Positions 32,929 to 43,194 of a stretch of 64,000 nucleotides of DNA are shown here, piece after piece. The notes beneath the pieces are model-generated. The model was given only the letters and a program-made list of their open reading frames with translations, was not told the DNA's origin and ran no database searches. The position numbers and the translations under genes are program-made. This DNA is from Limnomonas spitsbergensis (lineage: Eukaryota > Chlorophyta > Chlorophyceae > Chlamydomonadales): NCBI GenBank assembly GCA_037349105.1, contig JAYJMM010000083.1, positions 992,001-1,056,000 on the forward strand, in the 5' to 3' direction. Each line of letters opens with the position of its first letter. Position 1 is the stretch's first letter.

Positions 32929-33699
32929 ATATAACCTTATATGGGTCAGAGCGTTAGATGTTAGACGTTAGATTCCAGATTTTTATAAGTTCAGCTCCAG
33001 TTATATCATTTTTTGGCGATACAAACGCCCTCGTGAGGTAATTTGGGCCAACGAAGCAACCAAGGGGGAGAGTACACACAAAACCGAATGAAAAACCGAA
33101 CACGAAACTCATCCGTTCCAATTCCGTGGCCAGCAAATTAGTAAAATATCATTTGGTGATAGCAACGTCCATCAATACAGTATTCGGGCTCATGCGGCCA
33201 TAACATAAAACAGGGGCAACGAGACAAGGCTACTACACTGCCATGCTCTTTCCACGGCAGCCAGCCCAGTCCTGTCAGTCTTGATTGAGCTCCTCGTTCT
33301 CGAATCGCCCTCTCCATCTTCTCGAGCACCTGTGACAGGTGTTGCGACATCGCTCCTAAGGTCAAGTGATTTCGTTCGGCCTATTTTTTTCATGAAGCCA
33401 ATGGCACACGTTCGCGCGCTCGCAACACTTCAGTATTCCCTATGCATCCTCGCAGAGCTCAGAGCATCAATCATGTCAACTTTTAGCGCAATAGGCTACC
33501 AGTATTCAGGGGCAGTGCGTGTCGCATTTCTGGAAATCACTGAGATGGCAACATGCCGAATGGACTTCATGTTGTATTCCTGGGTCGAACCCCTGGTCGA
33601 ACTCACTGTCAGGACGTCCTTGCCGAGCTTGGTCGTGGCCATGAACTGTATCTGTAAAAGTCCTAGGCCACTAGGGGACAGGAGCTTTTAATATCTACA

Positions 33700-34028
33700 G
33701 ACGGACTCACTGGTGCTAGTAGACGGAGAGTCCGGAGGGTTGAAGCGGCAGAGTCGAGTAGTCAGACAGGCGTCAGAAGGGCTCTGATGGGGACTGGACT
33801 GGACTAGAGATTTATAGTGGCACAGTCAGGTATTGAGCCTGATGGATTGATCTCGTCTGAGACTTGCCGATTACTAGCAGAGCTTCGATTTAATATGGAA
33901 GGTTGCAGGGTTAACCGGTGAGGGTTCTGGTCTCGGAGGTGGCCCTGTAACTTCCTTAGAGACGCAGAAGCGACGCTAGCGGGAATGTTGCAGGTAATTC
34001 TGGGCTAGGGGTTACGTGACTGCTACAC
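33700..34028 (-). repeat. Probable 3' LTR of element C
   Basis: On the minus strand a polypurine tract AGGGGGGAGGT (34,029-34,040) is followed directly by TGTGTAGCAGTCACG, the expected layout of a 3' LTR start with TG. The far end is not identified and no second LTR is present, so length and left limit are estimates. The plus-strand ORF at 33,281-33,691 has no recognisable feature. Confidence 0.4.
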
Positions 34029-34029
34029 A

Positions 34030-34567
34030 CCTCCCCCCCTGGCTGCGTGCCGAGCGCGGTGAAAGGTGAGTAACACAAGACTTGAGCTAGACTGTTGCAG
34101 AGTTTTAAAGAAATCTCAACAGGAAAATTCTGGTTCAGAAATATTAATTATGCTGGACATAACTGAATACTAGACTGTGCGGACTAGGAAGAATTTTAAT
34201 TCTCTAGACTAGACTGGATTGGACAAGTAAGAAATTTAATTCTCTGGATTTAGACGAGACTGGACTGGGCAAGGAACAAGATAATGAAGAATCATCTGGA
34301 TGTAGATGAGACTGGACTGGGCAAGGAGCAAGAGAAATCAGAAATTTAATTCTCTGGATTGGAACTAGACAAGTGACAGGATTGGAACTAGTGTCTAGGC
34401 TGGTACGAATTAGATTCAAGGACTAGGATGGACAGTGAAATTTTAATTTCCTGGAATTGGTACTGGACCTGGAAGACATTGATTCTCTGGAACTAAGAAC
34501 AGGAAAGGTTTCAAGAGTTAGGTCTCGATCTGGGACTTGCAGGGGTAACTGGTCACTCAAAAAGTTT
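34030..34567 (-). other. 3' non-coding region of element C with degenerate repeats
   Basis: Between the chromodomain stop and the polypurine tract. It contains diverged repeats of aatttaattctctggatt and gactggactgggcaagga (34,190-34,360 and around 34,440-34,490). No coding capacity. Confidence 0.5.
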
Positions 34568-35349
34568 CTAGGCAACAAGGAGTGATTCAGGAGTGAGGTT
34601 CTTGAGTGGCTCCCACGAATTGTGAGTATTATCGTAGCCAAGCCACTTGATTATAACTTGTTTGACTCGTTTCTTTCCATCTCGTCGAATGCAATGCGAG
34701 AGCAGAGACTCGACAATATACAAGGGTAACCCGTCGACGACTTGAGGTTCGACAGGTACAGGATTTGAATCTGGTCTGGGCTTGTACTGTCGCAACAGTG
34801 ACACGTGAAAGACTGGGTGAACTCGAGTGTCATTCTCGGGAAGTTGCACTTTAGCAGCGTTGCCACCAGAAGTCAAATTCATGATTGTAACTGGACCGAT
34901 ATACTTGGGATGAAGTTTCTTAACTCCGGCTTGGAACTTGAAGTTTTGCGTCGACAACAGGACTTGATCACCGGCTCGAAAAGTGTGAGGTGCGCGAAAT
35001 CTCTCGTCAGCGTACGTCGCCTGTCGATCCTGGGCAGCGCGTAACAGCTTCTGGACTTGAATAACAGTGTCATCAAGATAACTAAAGACAGAGTCGAGTG
35101 CTGGAATCTGCTTGTCTGGCTGCTGGATTGACAAGGGAGTATGTGGATTGCGACCACAGTTCAGGTAAAAAGGAGTATGCCTTGTGACACTAGATTTGGC
35201 ATTGTTGATGGACATGGCTACCACAGGCAGGAGTTCTTCCCAAGTGACATGGTTGCCATCAATGACATGCCTCAGCACTTCTTCAACAACTCGGTTCATT
35301 CTCTCAGTTTGACCATCTGTTTGGGGATGAAAAGCAGTAGAAAATCTGG
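34568..35349 (-). pseudogene. Integrase C-terminus and chromodomain of element C
   Basis: The frame 34,568-35,299 extends upstream to the hAT junction in the same frame, reading FSTAFHPQTDGQTER before MNRVVEEVLRHV. This is the hallmark region with the catalytic Glu of gypsy integrases. The GPY/F-like region contains KKLHPKYIGPVTI and VHPVFHVSLLRQYKP. A C-terminal chromodomain follows with YIVESLL and VKQVIIKWLGYDNTHNSWEP. In chromoviruses this domain targets integration to modified chromatin (family knowledge). This half is intact, but the insertion and loss of the 5' part make the element inactive. Confidence 0.85.
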
Positions 35350-36531
35350 GCTGGATACAGGGTTACCCAGTACGGGCCGTATTGGCCTAAAATCCCGTAC
35401 CGTATCCGTACCGTACCGTACCGTTTGCAACACGGCCAAGTACGGTCGCCATTTTCTGCACTGCATGATGACTGCATGAGAGCGATGGAGGTAGCGCTGA
35501 GAACAGGAATGCAGCGTACACGGCTGATTCGCATTGGATTTTGCAGCCGTCATCGAAGGCTGGCCAGGCCAAGCGTGGGCAATGCAAATTTTGTAATTAT
35601 ATTATCGTCAACACTACGCGATTTACCAATCAACTCGCGGGCATAACAGGACAAGTTGCGGCGTGTAAGACGATAGGACGGGTGATACAGGCATATTGCG
35701 GTGATGTCGTGTGATCGTCTCCCTCGTCTGGCAAATCCACACCGTCCACAGTCCACACATCCAGGGGATCAAAATCTACGTAAGCTCGCTCGCTTCCAGT
35801 GGTAAAGAGGCATTCGTTGCTCGTGAAAGTACAAGTCTAACCCAAAGTCTAGTGGCAATAAGACAGAACTTGGCGCCAAGTCACAATCCAAAGCTGCATA
35901 GAGGGAGGAGGCCAGGAGGCCAGGAGGAGTAGGAGCCCATGAGTCCAGGACTCCCAGGAGGGAGGCAAGACACAAGAGCTCCGTGTCTCCTTACGAAGTG
36001 ATTTCCATGCATGCCATGCAACTCAGCAACTATGCAAGGTGATTCTGAGGCCTCTTGTTTCTATTGCTATATTCAAGCATGTAAAATTTCATGTGCCATG
36101 CTGGTGGGTAGCGTTTATATGGACTAGCTGAATGACTGAAATGCTGAATGGCATGTTGGAACATTGTAATGGCGATCTGTGAGGTGTTTGGGATTGCATC
36201 AATGATCATGTTTTCTCCTATCATGTCAGCCTGGTAAATCTGCATGCATGCATGGAGATCCTTGGTGGTTATTTGGGGGCCATGCAAAAATTGCATGGGG
36301 ACTGTCATGCAGCCATGCAGTATGTCAGGATGTGCATGGGGTCAAACAGTCATGTGAGTGTTGCATTCATGTGTTTCTCTGTGTGGATCCTGCTGTTCCG
36401 AGCCTTGAAAGTGGGGAAAATCTTGGACCGTATTGGCCTACCGTACCGTCCCTTTCGTCCGTACCGTATCCGTACCGTACCGCACCGTATTCCCGTACCG
36501 TGTTTCCGTACCGGGTTACCCTGGCTGGATA
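35350..36531. mobile_element. Non-autonomous hAT-type insertion with 8-bp target duplication
   Basis: The insertion is 35,358-36,523 (1,166 bp). It is flanked by an exact 8-bp direct repeat, gctggata, at 35,350-35,357 and 36,524-36,531. The ends are inverted: CAGGGTTACCCAGTACGG on the left and CAGGGTAACCCGGTACGG read inward from the right. Subterminal CCGTACCGTA clusters sit at both ends (35,394-35,425 and 36,425-36,510). Removing the insertion and one target copy restores a continuous integrase frame, which confirms the limits. 8-bp duplications and CAGGG ends are typical of hAT. No transposase frame is present. Confidence 0.9.
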
Positions 36532-36773
36532 TGGAGCCTTGCACACATGGCTTTCCAAAACAGGGAGGTGAACCTTACATCTCTATCAGAGATGATGTTC
36601 CTGGGAAATCCATGATGTTGGAAGACATGAGAGATAAAGACACGTGCAATGTCCTCAGAAGTGCTGGATTTCCTGACTGGGGCAAGGCACACAAACCTGG
36701 TTAGCTTGTCAACAATGACCAGGATTCCATCATGACCACTGGCAGACTGGGGTAGATCAAAGACAAAGTCCAT
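36524..36773 (-). pseudogene. Integrase core of element C, 5' piece
   Basis: It encodes MDFVFDLP (first Asp), DGILVIVDKLTRF, then NIISDRDVRFTS (second Asp) and LHIQP, where the hAT element interrupts it. Sequence 5' of MDFVF is absent because of the junction at 36,776. Together with the downstream piece it provides the D, D and E of a gypsy integrase. Confidence 0.8.
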
Positions 36774-36782
36774 TGTGAAAGT

Positions 36783-37904
36783 GTGTCACGAGGTACCAGT
36801 GACCATGAAGTATCACTGCGCACAGCAATCACTGGCAAGCACCGGAGGCGTTCCCCGCTGGAGACTGATATCATGAACGAGCACATGCAGCCCTTATTGG
36901 CCGCGGGGTTCATAGAGCCTTGTCCCTTTGCTACCTTGACGCATGAAGCGGTGATTGCAGCAAAGAAGGATCCAGTCACTGGTGCCTGGACGGACAAGCG
37001 CTGCTGCATCAATTATGGTAAGGCTGCGGGGGGAATAAACGCCTTCACACCACCTGATCCCTACCCTCTGCCTTTACCTGAGGAGTTGTTCGCTGAAACC
37101 AAAGGCTGCAAGTTCTTTTCGGTGTGTGATATGAAGTCAGGGTTTGGGCAGACAAAGCTTGATCTTGCGTGCCAGCATCAGACTCCTTTCTGGTGGAATC
37201 GTCAGGTGTGGGAGGTGCTGCTGGAGTGCATACCTGAGGTATCGCCTCTGGCTGTACTGGTGAGCACCTGCTTCCACCAGCTGCTGATCGTGCTCAAGCA
37301 GCTGCTTCATTCCCCAGGTCTCGATGTGCTCTTTGCAGAGGCTAGGGCCCTAATCAGTGACGTGTCTCGCTGTCCTATGACCCTTAGCTCAGCAGATCAG
37401 AGCCAAGGGCCAGGGGTGGGCAGCGCATCTGCGGAAAGACCCTTTGACATCAGGGAGGCTGGCCATAGCCTGCTGGGGCTGTTGAGAAGAATCCTGCTTC
37501 TGGGGCTGGGTGCGATGCAGATGGATGGCGGAGGCAGTGCATATGCTGCTCTCTCACCCCTGGCACCGCCCCAGGTAGGAGGCAGTGGTGTGGCTGATGG
37601 CAGCAGCTGGGAGCTGGTCCGGGCAGAGCTGCTGCTGGGCCTGCCTGAGCACTTGTGGGGCACTGGTCCATGCTGCAGCCCCGCCTGCCTCCAGATGGGC
37701 GGCCCGTGTGAAATGACTGTCAAGACATTGGCATGTGCCGGCGGGTGTGGGGCGAGATACTGCTGCCAGGCCTGCCAGGTGCAGGCGTGGAGTGGCGGGC
37801 ACATGAAAAATTGTGTGGCCATGAAGGAGATGAGGGACAGGAGGCAGGATCGCCAGCAACCGTCGGTAGCAGGGGCCTCCCACAGGGTGGCAGCTGGTGT
37901 GTAG
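36783..37904 (+). CDS. Chimeric frame: truncated reverse transcriptase joined to MYND-finger protein end
   Basis: 373 codons. Residues about 25-140 are the N-terminal half of a gypsy-type RT (SPLETDIMNEHMQPLLAAGFIEP, then FFSVCDMKSGFGQTKLD with the first palm Asp), which stops well before the YxDD box. From about residue 142 the sequence changes to a Leu/Ala-rich protein. It ends in a MYND-type zinc finger: CCSPAC, then CAGGCGARYCCQACQ and GHMKNC (about 37,665-37,825). MYND fingers bind proteins, often in chromatin regulators, and such ends are common in chlorophyte proteins. The frame is open throughout, so an in-frame fusion is possible. The RT part is at least truncated and the MYND part lacks its normal start. 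Confidence 0.5.
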   Translation: MSRGTSDHEVSLRTAITGKHRRRSPLETDIMNEHMQPLLAAGFIEPCPFATLTHEAVIAAKKDPVTGAWTDKRCCINYGKAAGGINAFTPPDPYPLPLPEELFAETKGCKFFSVCDMKSGFGQTKLDLACQHQTPFWWNRQVWEVLLECIPEVSPLAVLVSTCFHQLLIVLKQLLHSPGLDVLFAEARALISDVSRCPMTLSSADQSQGPGVGSASAERPFDIREAGHSLLGLLRRILLLGLGAMQMDGGGSAYAALSPLAPPQVGGSGVADGSSWELVRAELLLGLPEHLWGTGPCCSPACLQMGGPCEMTVKTLACAGGCGARYCCQACQVQAWSGGHMKNCVAMKEMRDRRQDRQQPSVAGASHRVAAGV

Positions 37905-38772
37905 AAAAATGACGGTCCATGTGTCTTAGAGAGGTGTCCTTCTACTCATAAACACGGTACATTACCGTACACACAGACTCTTGTACTTCAGACAGGAGCT
38001 GTAACTGGCTACTGTAAGGTTCGGCCCTAGCAGGAAGTCTCTCTGCCTAGGGGTAAGGCCCGGGTGTCCCTGTCTTGAGGGTACCGCCCCTACTACTTCA
38101 CTCGCCCCCCCGCTCCTCAGCGTTAAGCCTAAAGGCATGCGCTGGGAGCCGGAAAAAGGGGTCGGTACTGAAAGAAACTTCTGGAAAAATATGTACGTAG
38201 AAGCTCAAATCACCTCAACCAATCTGCCTGGTTCAGGCCTTCTTCAAACAGAACTAAAAAAAAATCCACTGAGTCTCAACTGAAGCGCTATGCGCAGAAA
38301 CCTACAAATCCAAGCTGTTCAGCCCACTACTGGCTAGCAAACAGAGAAATTTCAAAGTTATCAGGTCAAGCTAAGAACAACCGCTGCTCTCGCCCCACTG
38401 CGCCATAGCCGCCTGGTCTTCAATGGCCACAGGAAATGTGCGCCGTAGCAGCGTGATCCGCCCCTGGCTGTGTTATCATAGTCTGAGTTGACTAATTCTC
38501 CTCGCTCATCATCGTCATAACATATGTACTACCGTAGCCCTGCTGCTATGGTGTTTGAGAAACAAATTTTCACTATGCTGCTGCGATATCTTTAACTTCT
38601 CTCCTGCATATTCCGTCTTCGGTCCGCTGGCTGCCGGCCCACTGCCTGCCGGGTACTAGGACAAGCCGCGCTGCGTCTGCATGTTCTGCTCTGTAGGTGT
38701 CTGCCCGTTCCTTGCCGGTTACGGCGTGGGTGACGTCACGTGCTCAGCGGCCTTGCCGCTCTGGGCTCGGCC
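37905..38772. other. 3' flank of copy B, possible LTR remnant
   Basis: No supported gene. On the minus strand a purine tract GAGCGGGGGGGCGAG (about 38,103-38,117) is followed by TGAAGTAGTAGGGGCGG, which could mark a 3' LTR start of copy B. The sequence beyond it does not match the LTR-like block at 15,816, so this is unconfirmed. Confidence 0.3.
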
Positions 38773-39960
38773 TTAGGTCTCGGTCAGCTCCTCAAGGGCT
38801 GACTCCTCTTCTTCCCTTGCTGCTTCCTTGGCCACCTTAGCCCTTCTTGTAACTGCTCTCGGGGTTACATTGGCCTCTCCCCGGCCAGTGGTGTACGAGA
38901 TGTCGTACAACCCGTTCGCCATTGGTCTTGCGATGCCCCGCTCCATTTGTCTTGTTGCTGGGTTGGTGGCCATGACTTCCACCTCAGGCCTGTCCATGAC
39001 ACTGGCCTCCTGGGCTGTTCTGGCAGCCGCTCTGGCTGCTGGGCTCGGCCGCCCCTGGGCCTTCAAACTGCGATCTTCTGTAGCGGGCCCTGCTGTTGCA
39101 GCGGGCCCAGCTTCCTTGTCATCAGGCGTGCATTTTGGGCACAACCACTCGCCCTCAGGCACCCTCTCGAGTGCTGGCACCAAGCAATCCATGTGCCAAC
39201 CTGAATTGCAGGCATCACACAAAAGCATCACCTCTCCGCGATCAGGCAGCTGGCATACCTCGCATGACAGGCTGTTATTGGGTCTGGTTCCGCTGAAATC
39301 AACCACTCCCCTGAGGTTGGGCAAGTGGCATGGGGAACAATTGACAGCATTCTCTGTTACGGTGAGGCCATCTGCCCCCTCCAAAACCAAGGTTCCCGTC
39401 GCCCCCAGTGTTTTCACCCTTAGGATCTCAGGCCTGGCCTTGGGATCGAGGCTGCGTCGTTCTGATGAATACTTTACATACACGTAATCTCCCTCTGCAA
39501 AACGCCTGACCTGGGGGACATACCCTCCCCCACGAATGCGTGCATATCGCAGCTTGTCGCGGTGCTGCGCAATTTTCAGATGCTCACCCGCGACTGGCAG
39601 CGCCTCTTTGATCCTGGCCACTCTGGCCAAGAGCAGGTCTGCTGCCTCTTCTGCTGTTGCCACCTTGGCTGTGTTCCAGAGGTCCGCCCCCACTCTGGAG
39701 GGAAAGGTGGGTCTCTGCCCGAACAACACCTCGTACGGCGCCATGCGCGTGGCTTGCTGCGGCGAGCACCGGAAGCCTAGGGCCACCCAGGGCACCATCT
39801 TGTCCCAGGACTCGTCGCTGCTGCCTTCCTCGCAGCACTTGCGCAGGCCTGCCTTGAGGGTCTGGACCGCCCTTTCTGATAGCCCGTCTGCCTGGGGATG
39901 GTTGGCAGAAGTGGTGCGGTGATCAATGAAGCAGTCCAACAACATGTCCTGAAATTCAAC
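38773..39960 (-). CDS. Integrase C-terminal part with PHD finger, copy B
   Basis: 390 codons from the first Met after a TAG at 39,961; in copy A the equivalent position is open, so this continues the Pol frame. The start covers the third integrase motif ([17 protein letters not shown] with the catalytic Glu). It continues through [13 protein letters not shown] and a helix-rich region to a [20 protein letters not shown] segment resembling the barrel at the end of integrases. A C4HC3 PHD finger follows (about residues 228-272): CEVC, CDAC, WHMDC, CPKC. The last 110 residues are basic and Ala-rich and end [11 protein letters not shown] fingers read histone H3 tails; here the finger takes the place where chromoviruses carry a chromodomain. 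Confidence 0.8.
   Translation of the reverse strand, partial: VEFQDMLLDCFIDHRTTSANHPQADGLSERAVQTLKAGLRKCCEEGSSDESWDKMVPWVALGFRCSPQQATRMAPYEVLFGQRPTFPSRVGADLWNTAKVATAEEAADLLLARVARIKEALPVAGEHLKIAQHRDKLRYARIRGGGYVPQVRRFAEGDYVYVKYSSERRSLDPKARPEILRVKTLGATGTLVLEGADGLTVTENAVNCSPCHLPNLRGVVDFSGTRPNNSLSCEVCQLPDRGEVMLLCDACNSGWHMDCLVPALERVPEGEWLCPKCTPDDKEAGPAATAGPATEDRSLKAQGRPSPAARAAARTAQEASVMDRPEVEVMATNPATRQMERGIARPMANGLYDISYTTGRGEANVTPRAVTRRAKVAKEAAREEEESALEELTET
39130..39265 (-). other. PHD zinc finger domain
   Basis: Eight ligands in C4HC3 order: C-x2-C, C-x2-C, H-x2-C, C-x2-C, with the Trp two residues before the last CxxC pair as in canonical fingers (GEWLCPKC). It sits at the C-terminal end of the integrase frame. 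H3K4 methyl or unmodified H3 binding is the usual role of this fold; the specificity of this one cannot be read from the sequence. Confidence 0.85.
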
Positions 39961-42900
39961 CTAGAACTCTGTTCCCTGGTCTGTCACCACTTCTGCGCAT
40001 CCTCCGAATCGTGCTACAACATTTTGAAAGAATGCCAAGGCCGTCACATCAGACGCCTTGCTTGGAATGGGGATCAACTCCACCCATTTGGAGTAATGCT
40101 CCACACAAACCATCACAAACCGATTGCCCCTGGAAGTGGTCGTAAATGGACCACACAGGTCTACTCCCCACCGGAAAAACAACCCCTCAATGGGTAGTGG
40201 GTGCAGGTTGGGCTGTATGTGATTGAACGTGGACGCCCTGGCCCTGTCACACACACCGCATTCCTGCACTGCCTTCTTGACTGCTGCTCTAAGCCCCCGC
40301 CACCAATGTTGCTGCATGACCATGAAAGCCGTGCGGTGGCTGCCAAAATGGCCCGTTCCTGCATGGGCTGTCTGGATCACTGCAAGCCTGTCCTCTGGCC
40401 TGGGCACCGCACAACGTCTACCGTCAGGCATGAGTCTCATCAATACTCCTCCCCTCTCTGATTCCCACTGGAATGGCGCCGCTCTGCGCTGTATCCTGGT
40501 CTGTTCTCCTAACTCTGTTCCCTGAACATATGTCTTCTCGCGGAGAAACCTCAATACAGGTTCATCTGCCCACACGTCAACCCTGGCCGATGGTCCTGCA
40601 GGACATCCTGGCGGGTCCTTCTCACCCTCTGTGTCCCCGGCCACCTCGATTTCAACCTCAACTGGTTCCTCAGGTGTGTTCCCACCTGGTTCCTGTGCCG
40701 CGTCGGCCCAGTCTGCAGCAGCGGATTCTCCTAGGCACTGCCTGTATGACGCTGCCGCCTCTCCGATGCCAGAGCACGCGTTTCCTGCAGTAGCAAGGGC
40801 GTAGTGGCTGGACATTAAAGTTGCACCAAGCACTGGATCCATGTCCGGGCCTGGCAGCTTTGCTCTGCGTTTCAATTTCTCTGATATGATTGTAGCACAC
40901 TCAAGTGCCACATTGAGCCATGCTCCTAGTGCCCACGAATCCATGCACCTGCCCAAGGCTGCCCTCCTGGCCGCCTCTGGGAAGTCTGGGCGCGGCAATG
41001 TGGACCCCACAGCATACCCCATGGCTCGTTCACGCTCGTTTGCATTGGGCTCCTGCAAGTCCCCCATGGGTCTGTACACCATCCCATTTTGCCCGTTCCG
41101 AAAAGAATATGAGGAGGGCGTGGCCATCAAACACGGCAGCACCCTCCTGGGCTGTCCTGTTACGTTGATGCGGTACCCCCCATTGTCAGGGCATGAAACT
41201 ATCTGGGCCTTGCTGCCCTTGTCCAGAATGTCGTCTACTATCCCCCCGTGGGGTCTGGTCGACGCACGAATCACAAACTCGATATCTGCTGCAGGGGCGA
41301 TATTCCCCCAATAGTTGCGGGTGCGGTGGGCGTAAGACCCCACCTGCGCTGCGTCAAACAACGCCGGTGTTCCCAGAATCCTGCACACCTCCTGAAAGGC
41401 CTCAACAACGGCCTTCACACTTTTCAGATTCAATTGCATTGCCACATTCTCGATTAGGTACGCTGGTGGCCTAGGCCCCTGCAGGGACTGCAGTGTACCC
41501 AACATCTCAACTAACGGGAAGAAAGACTTGCTTCTCTCTCCCGCGAGCCCACGCCCCTTGCCTGCTGACGAGAGGTCCTGGCACTCCCAGCCTGCTACCA
41601 TGAACCACTGGCGCCCCTCCTGGGCGCCCGCCTCCTGGAGGTGCTCCGCCGTAATGGCATATACATCTTGGGGCAACGCTCTGAAAGCTTTATCGAACGC
41701 TTTGACCGGAAGCAACTGAGGGTATCTCCTGTGCAACTGCACCAGGCGACCCCCTGCGATCTCTCTGACTTCCTCACTGATATCAGCATACAAGTACTGC
41801 ACCACTGGGATACCCGCCCTGAGCACCATTTCCAGCCCTGAGCACATACCTCCAAAGGGCTCGAAAAGGACGACTCCCTCGGTCTCCATGGCCCGCACAG
41901 CCCCACTCGACAGGCAAGCTGTGTCCAGGCCTGCATGGGAATGAGGGGGTGTCACCCGAGGCAGGTCAGCAAGTACATCACTGATCATCGTCCTGGCCCG
42001 CTCCCTGTTGCTGAACGCCTGTTCTGCCGTACTGACAGGCTGCGCCTGCTCATCATCGTCAGTGGCGGCAGAGGATATCTCTTGCCCAACTGGCGCTGTC
42101 ACGCAAGCTGCCTCTGCAGCCCGCAACATCTGTACTCTCCTTCTTCCCTCCTGCGCCATGCGCACCACCTGGTCGGCATGCCACTGATTGACTCTGCTCA
42201 ACCCTGTGATCAAAGCTACCTGCTTCCCACTTGCCTCCCTCTGGACTGCTGGTTCGGGAGCAGCTGTATCAAGTCTGGCCCCCGTGCGGTCGGCTGAGGA
42301 AGCGAGAGGTGACCTGGACGGGATGTCTGCATTCTGGTGGCATGCTCCTGAGCGATGGACAATGGTAATGTCTAGCTCCTGGAGCATGAGAGCCCACCTA
42401 GCGTGCTGGCCCACCAACGTCTGATTGTCCATGAGGTAAGTGAGCGGCTCATGGTCAGTGATGAGATGCACCTTGCACCCAAACAACATGTGGCGGTATG
42501 TGCGTGCTGCATACACTGCTGCCAGCATCTCCCCCTGGAACGAGGAATAGTTCCTCTCGCTCTTGTTCAGGGATCTGTACGTGCATGCCACCATATACTC
42601 CCGCCCACTGTCATCACACTGCCCTAGCACGGCGCCTATGCCCTGCTTAGAGAAATCTGTGTACAATAAGAACGGCCTTGGCGGCCCCTTGCCGTCTGGC
42701 CCTGTCCCACTGTAATCTGGTCTGCGCAGGACTCTTCCGCCCTCGCACATCTCTGTTTTGATCAACTGGAACGCCTGCGACTGCTCTGGTCCCCACTCAA
42801 ACGGGATCCCCTTGACCAGCAATGCGTTGATGCATGCCGCCTTTTTCGAGAAATCCGGGATGTAGCACCGGTAGAAGTTCAAGAACCCCATGACCTCCTG

Positions 42901-43194
42901 GATGTTTTTCACCGACGCGGGTTCTAGCAACGCCATAACCGCTGCAATCTTCGCCGCATGCGGCGTGAGCCCCTGGGCAGACACATTGTGCCCCAAGTAC
43001 TCAACTGTTGCACACCCAAACAGCGACTTGTCGGGATGCGCCCTCAACCCTACACTGTGGAGCATGTACAGCATCAGCTCCACATGCCTGATGTGGTCTG
43101 CCGGTGTATCGCTGTACACTAGCAGATCGTCAATAAATGCCACGCAAAAAGCACTCAATCCTGCCCTGGCAATCTCCTCTTCCATCATACGCTA
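39961..43194 (-). CDS. Pol of copy B: RT C-terminal half, RNase H, DNA methyltransferase and integrase core
   Basis: 1,075 codons bounded by TAG codons at 43,192 and 39,961. Order: RT from MMEEEIARAG with FIDDLLVYS (about 43,112-43,137); connection domain; RNase H with LLYTDFSKQ, FQGEMLAAV, LITDHEP and HQNADIPSR; a linker (to about 42,020); the cytosine methyltransferase (about 41,960-40,900); a spacer. The integrase follows with the HHCC finger (HAGTGH ... CGVC), VDLCGPF and VTDQGTEF. RT copies RNA to DNA, RNase H removes the RNA, and integrase inserts the cDNA (family knowledge). The methyltransferase is an extra domain not part of standard Pol. The frame is intact across all four domains, unlike the rest of the copy. 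Confidence 0.85.
40900..41990 (-). other. Cytosine-C5 DNA methyltransferase domain inside Pol
   Basis: It begins near MISDVLADL. Motif I is FEPFGGMCSGLEMVL (SAM site, 41,821-41,871). Motif IV is VAGWECQDLSSAGKGRG with the catalytic Cys (about 41,560-41,600). Motif VI is LIENV (about 41,441-41,456), motif VIII RTRNYWGN (about 41,303-41,330). A target-recognition-like stretch follows, then the motif IX region NERERAMGYAVGST (about 41,003-41,045) and motif X ALGRCMDSWALGAWL. The order I to X is unrotated. The MGY and LG-xx-D-S-W strings resemble Dnmt3-type enzymes. The usual Pro before the catalytic Cys is Glu here. The domain is about 350 residues, the size of a bare catalytic domain, and has no lesion in this copy. 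Confidence 0.85.

Larger units (their letters stand above)
33700..36776 (-). mobile_element. Chromodomain gypsy retroelement C, 3' part
   Basis: On the minus strand the order is integrase core (36,773-36,524), a hAT-type insertion, integrase C-terminus plus chromodomain (35,349-34,568), then a 3' non-coding region and a polypurine tract with LTR start near 34,029. Everything 5' of the integrase core is missing. The element joins an unrelated plus-strand RT fragment at 36,776-36,783. The left boundary is not determined. Confidence 0.75.

Noticed and set aside
37905..38772. 3' LTR of copy B
   Set aside because: A purine tract followed by TG is suggestive, but no similarity to the LTR-like block at the 5' side is visible. 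It was left as an unconfirmed flank.
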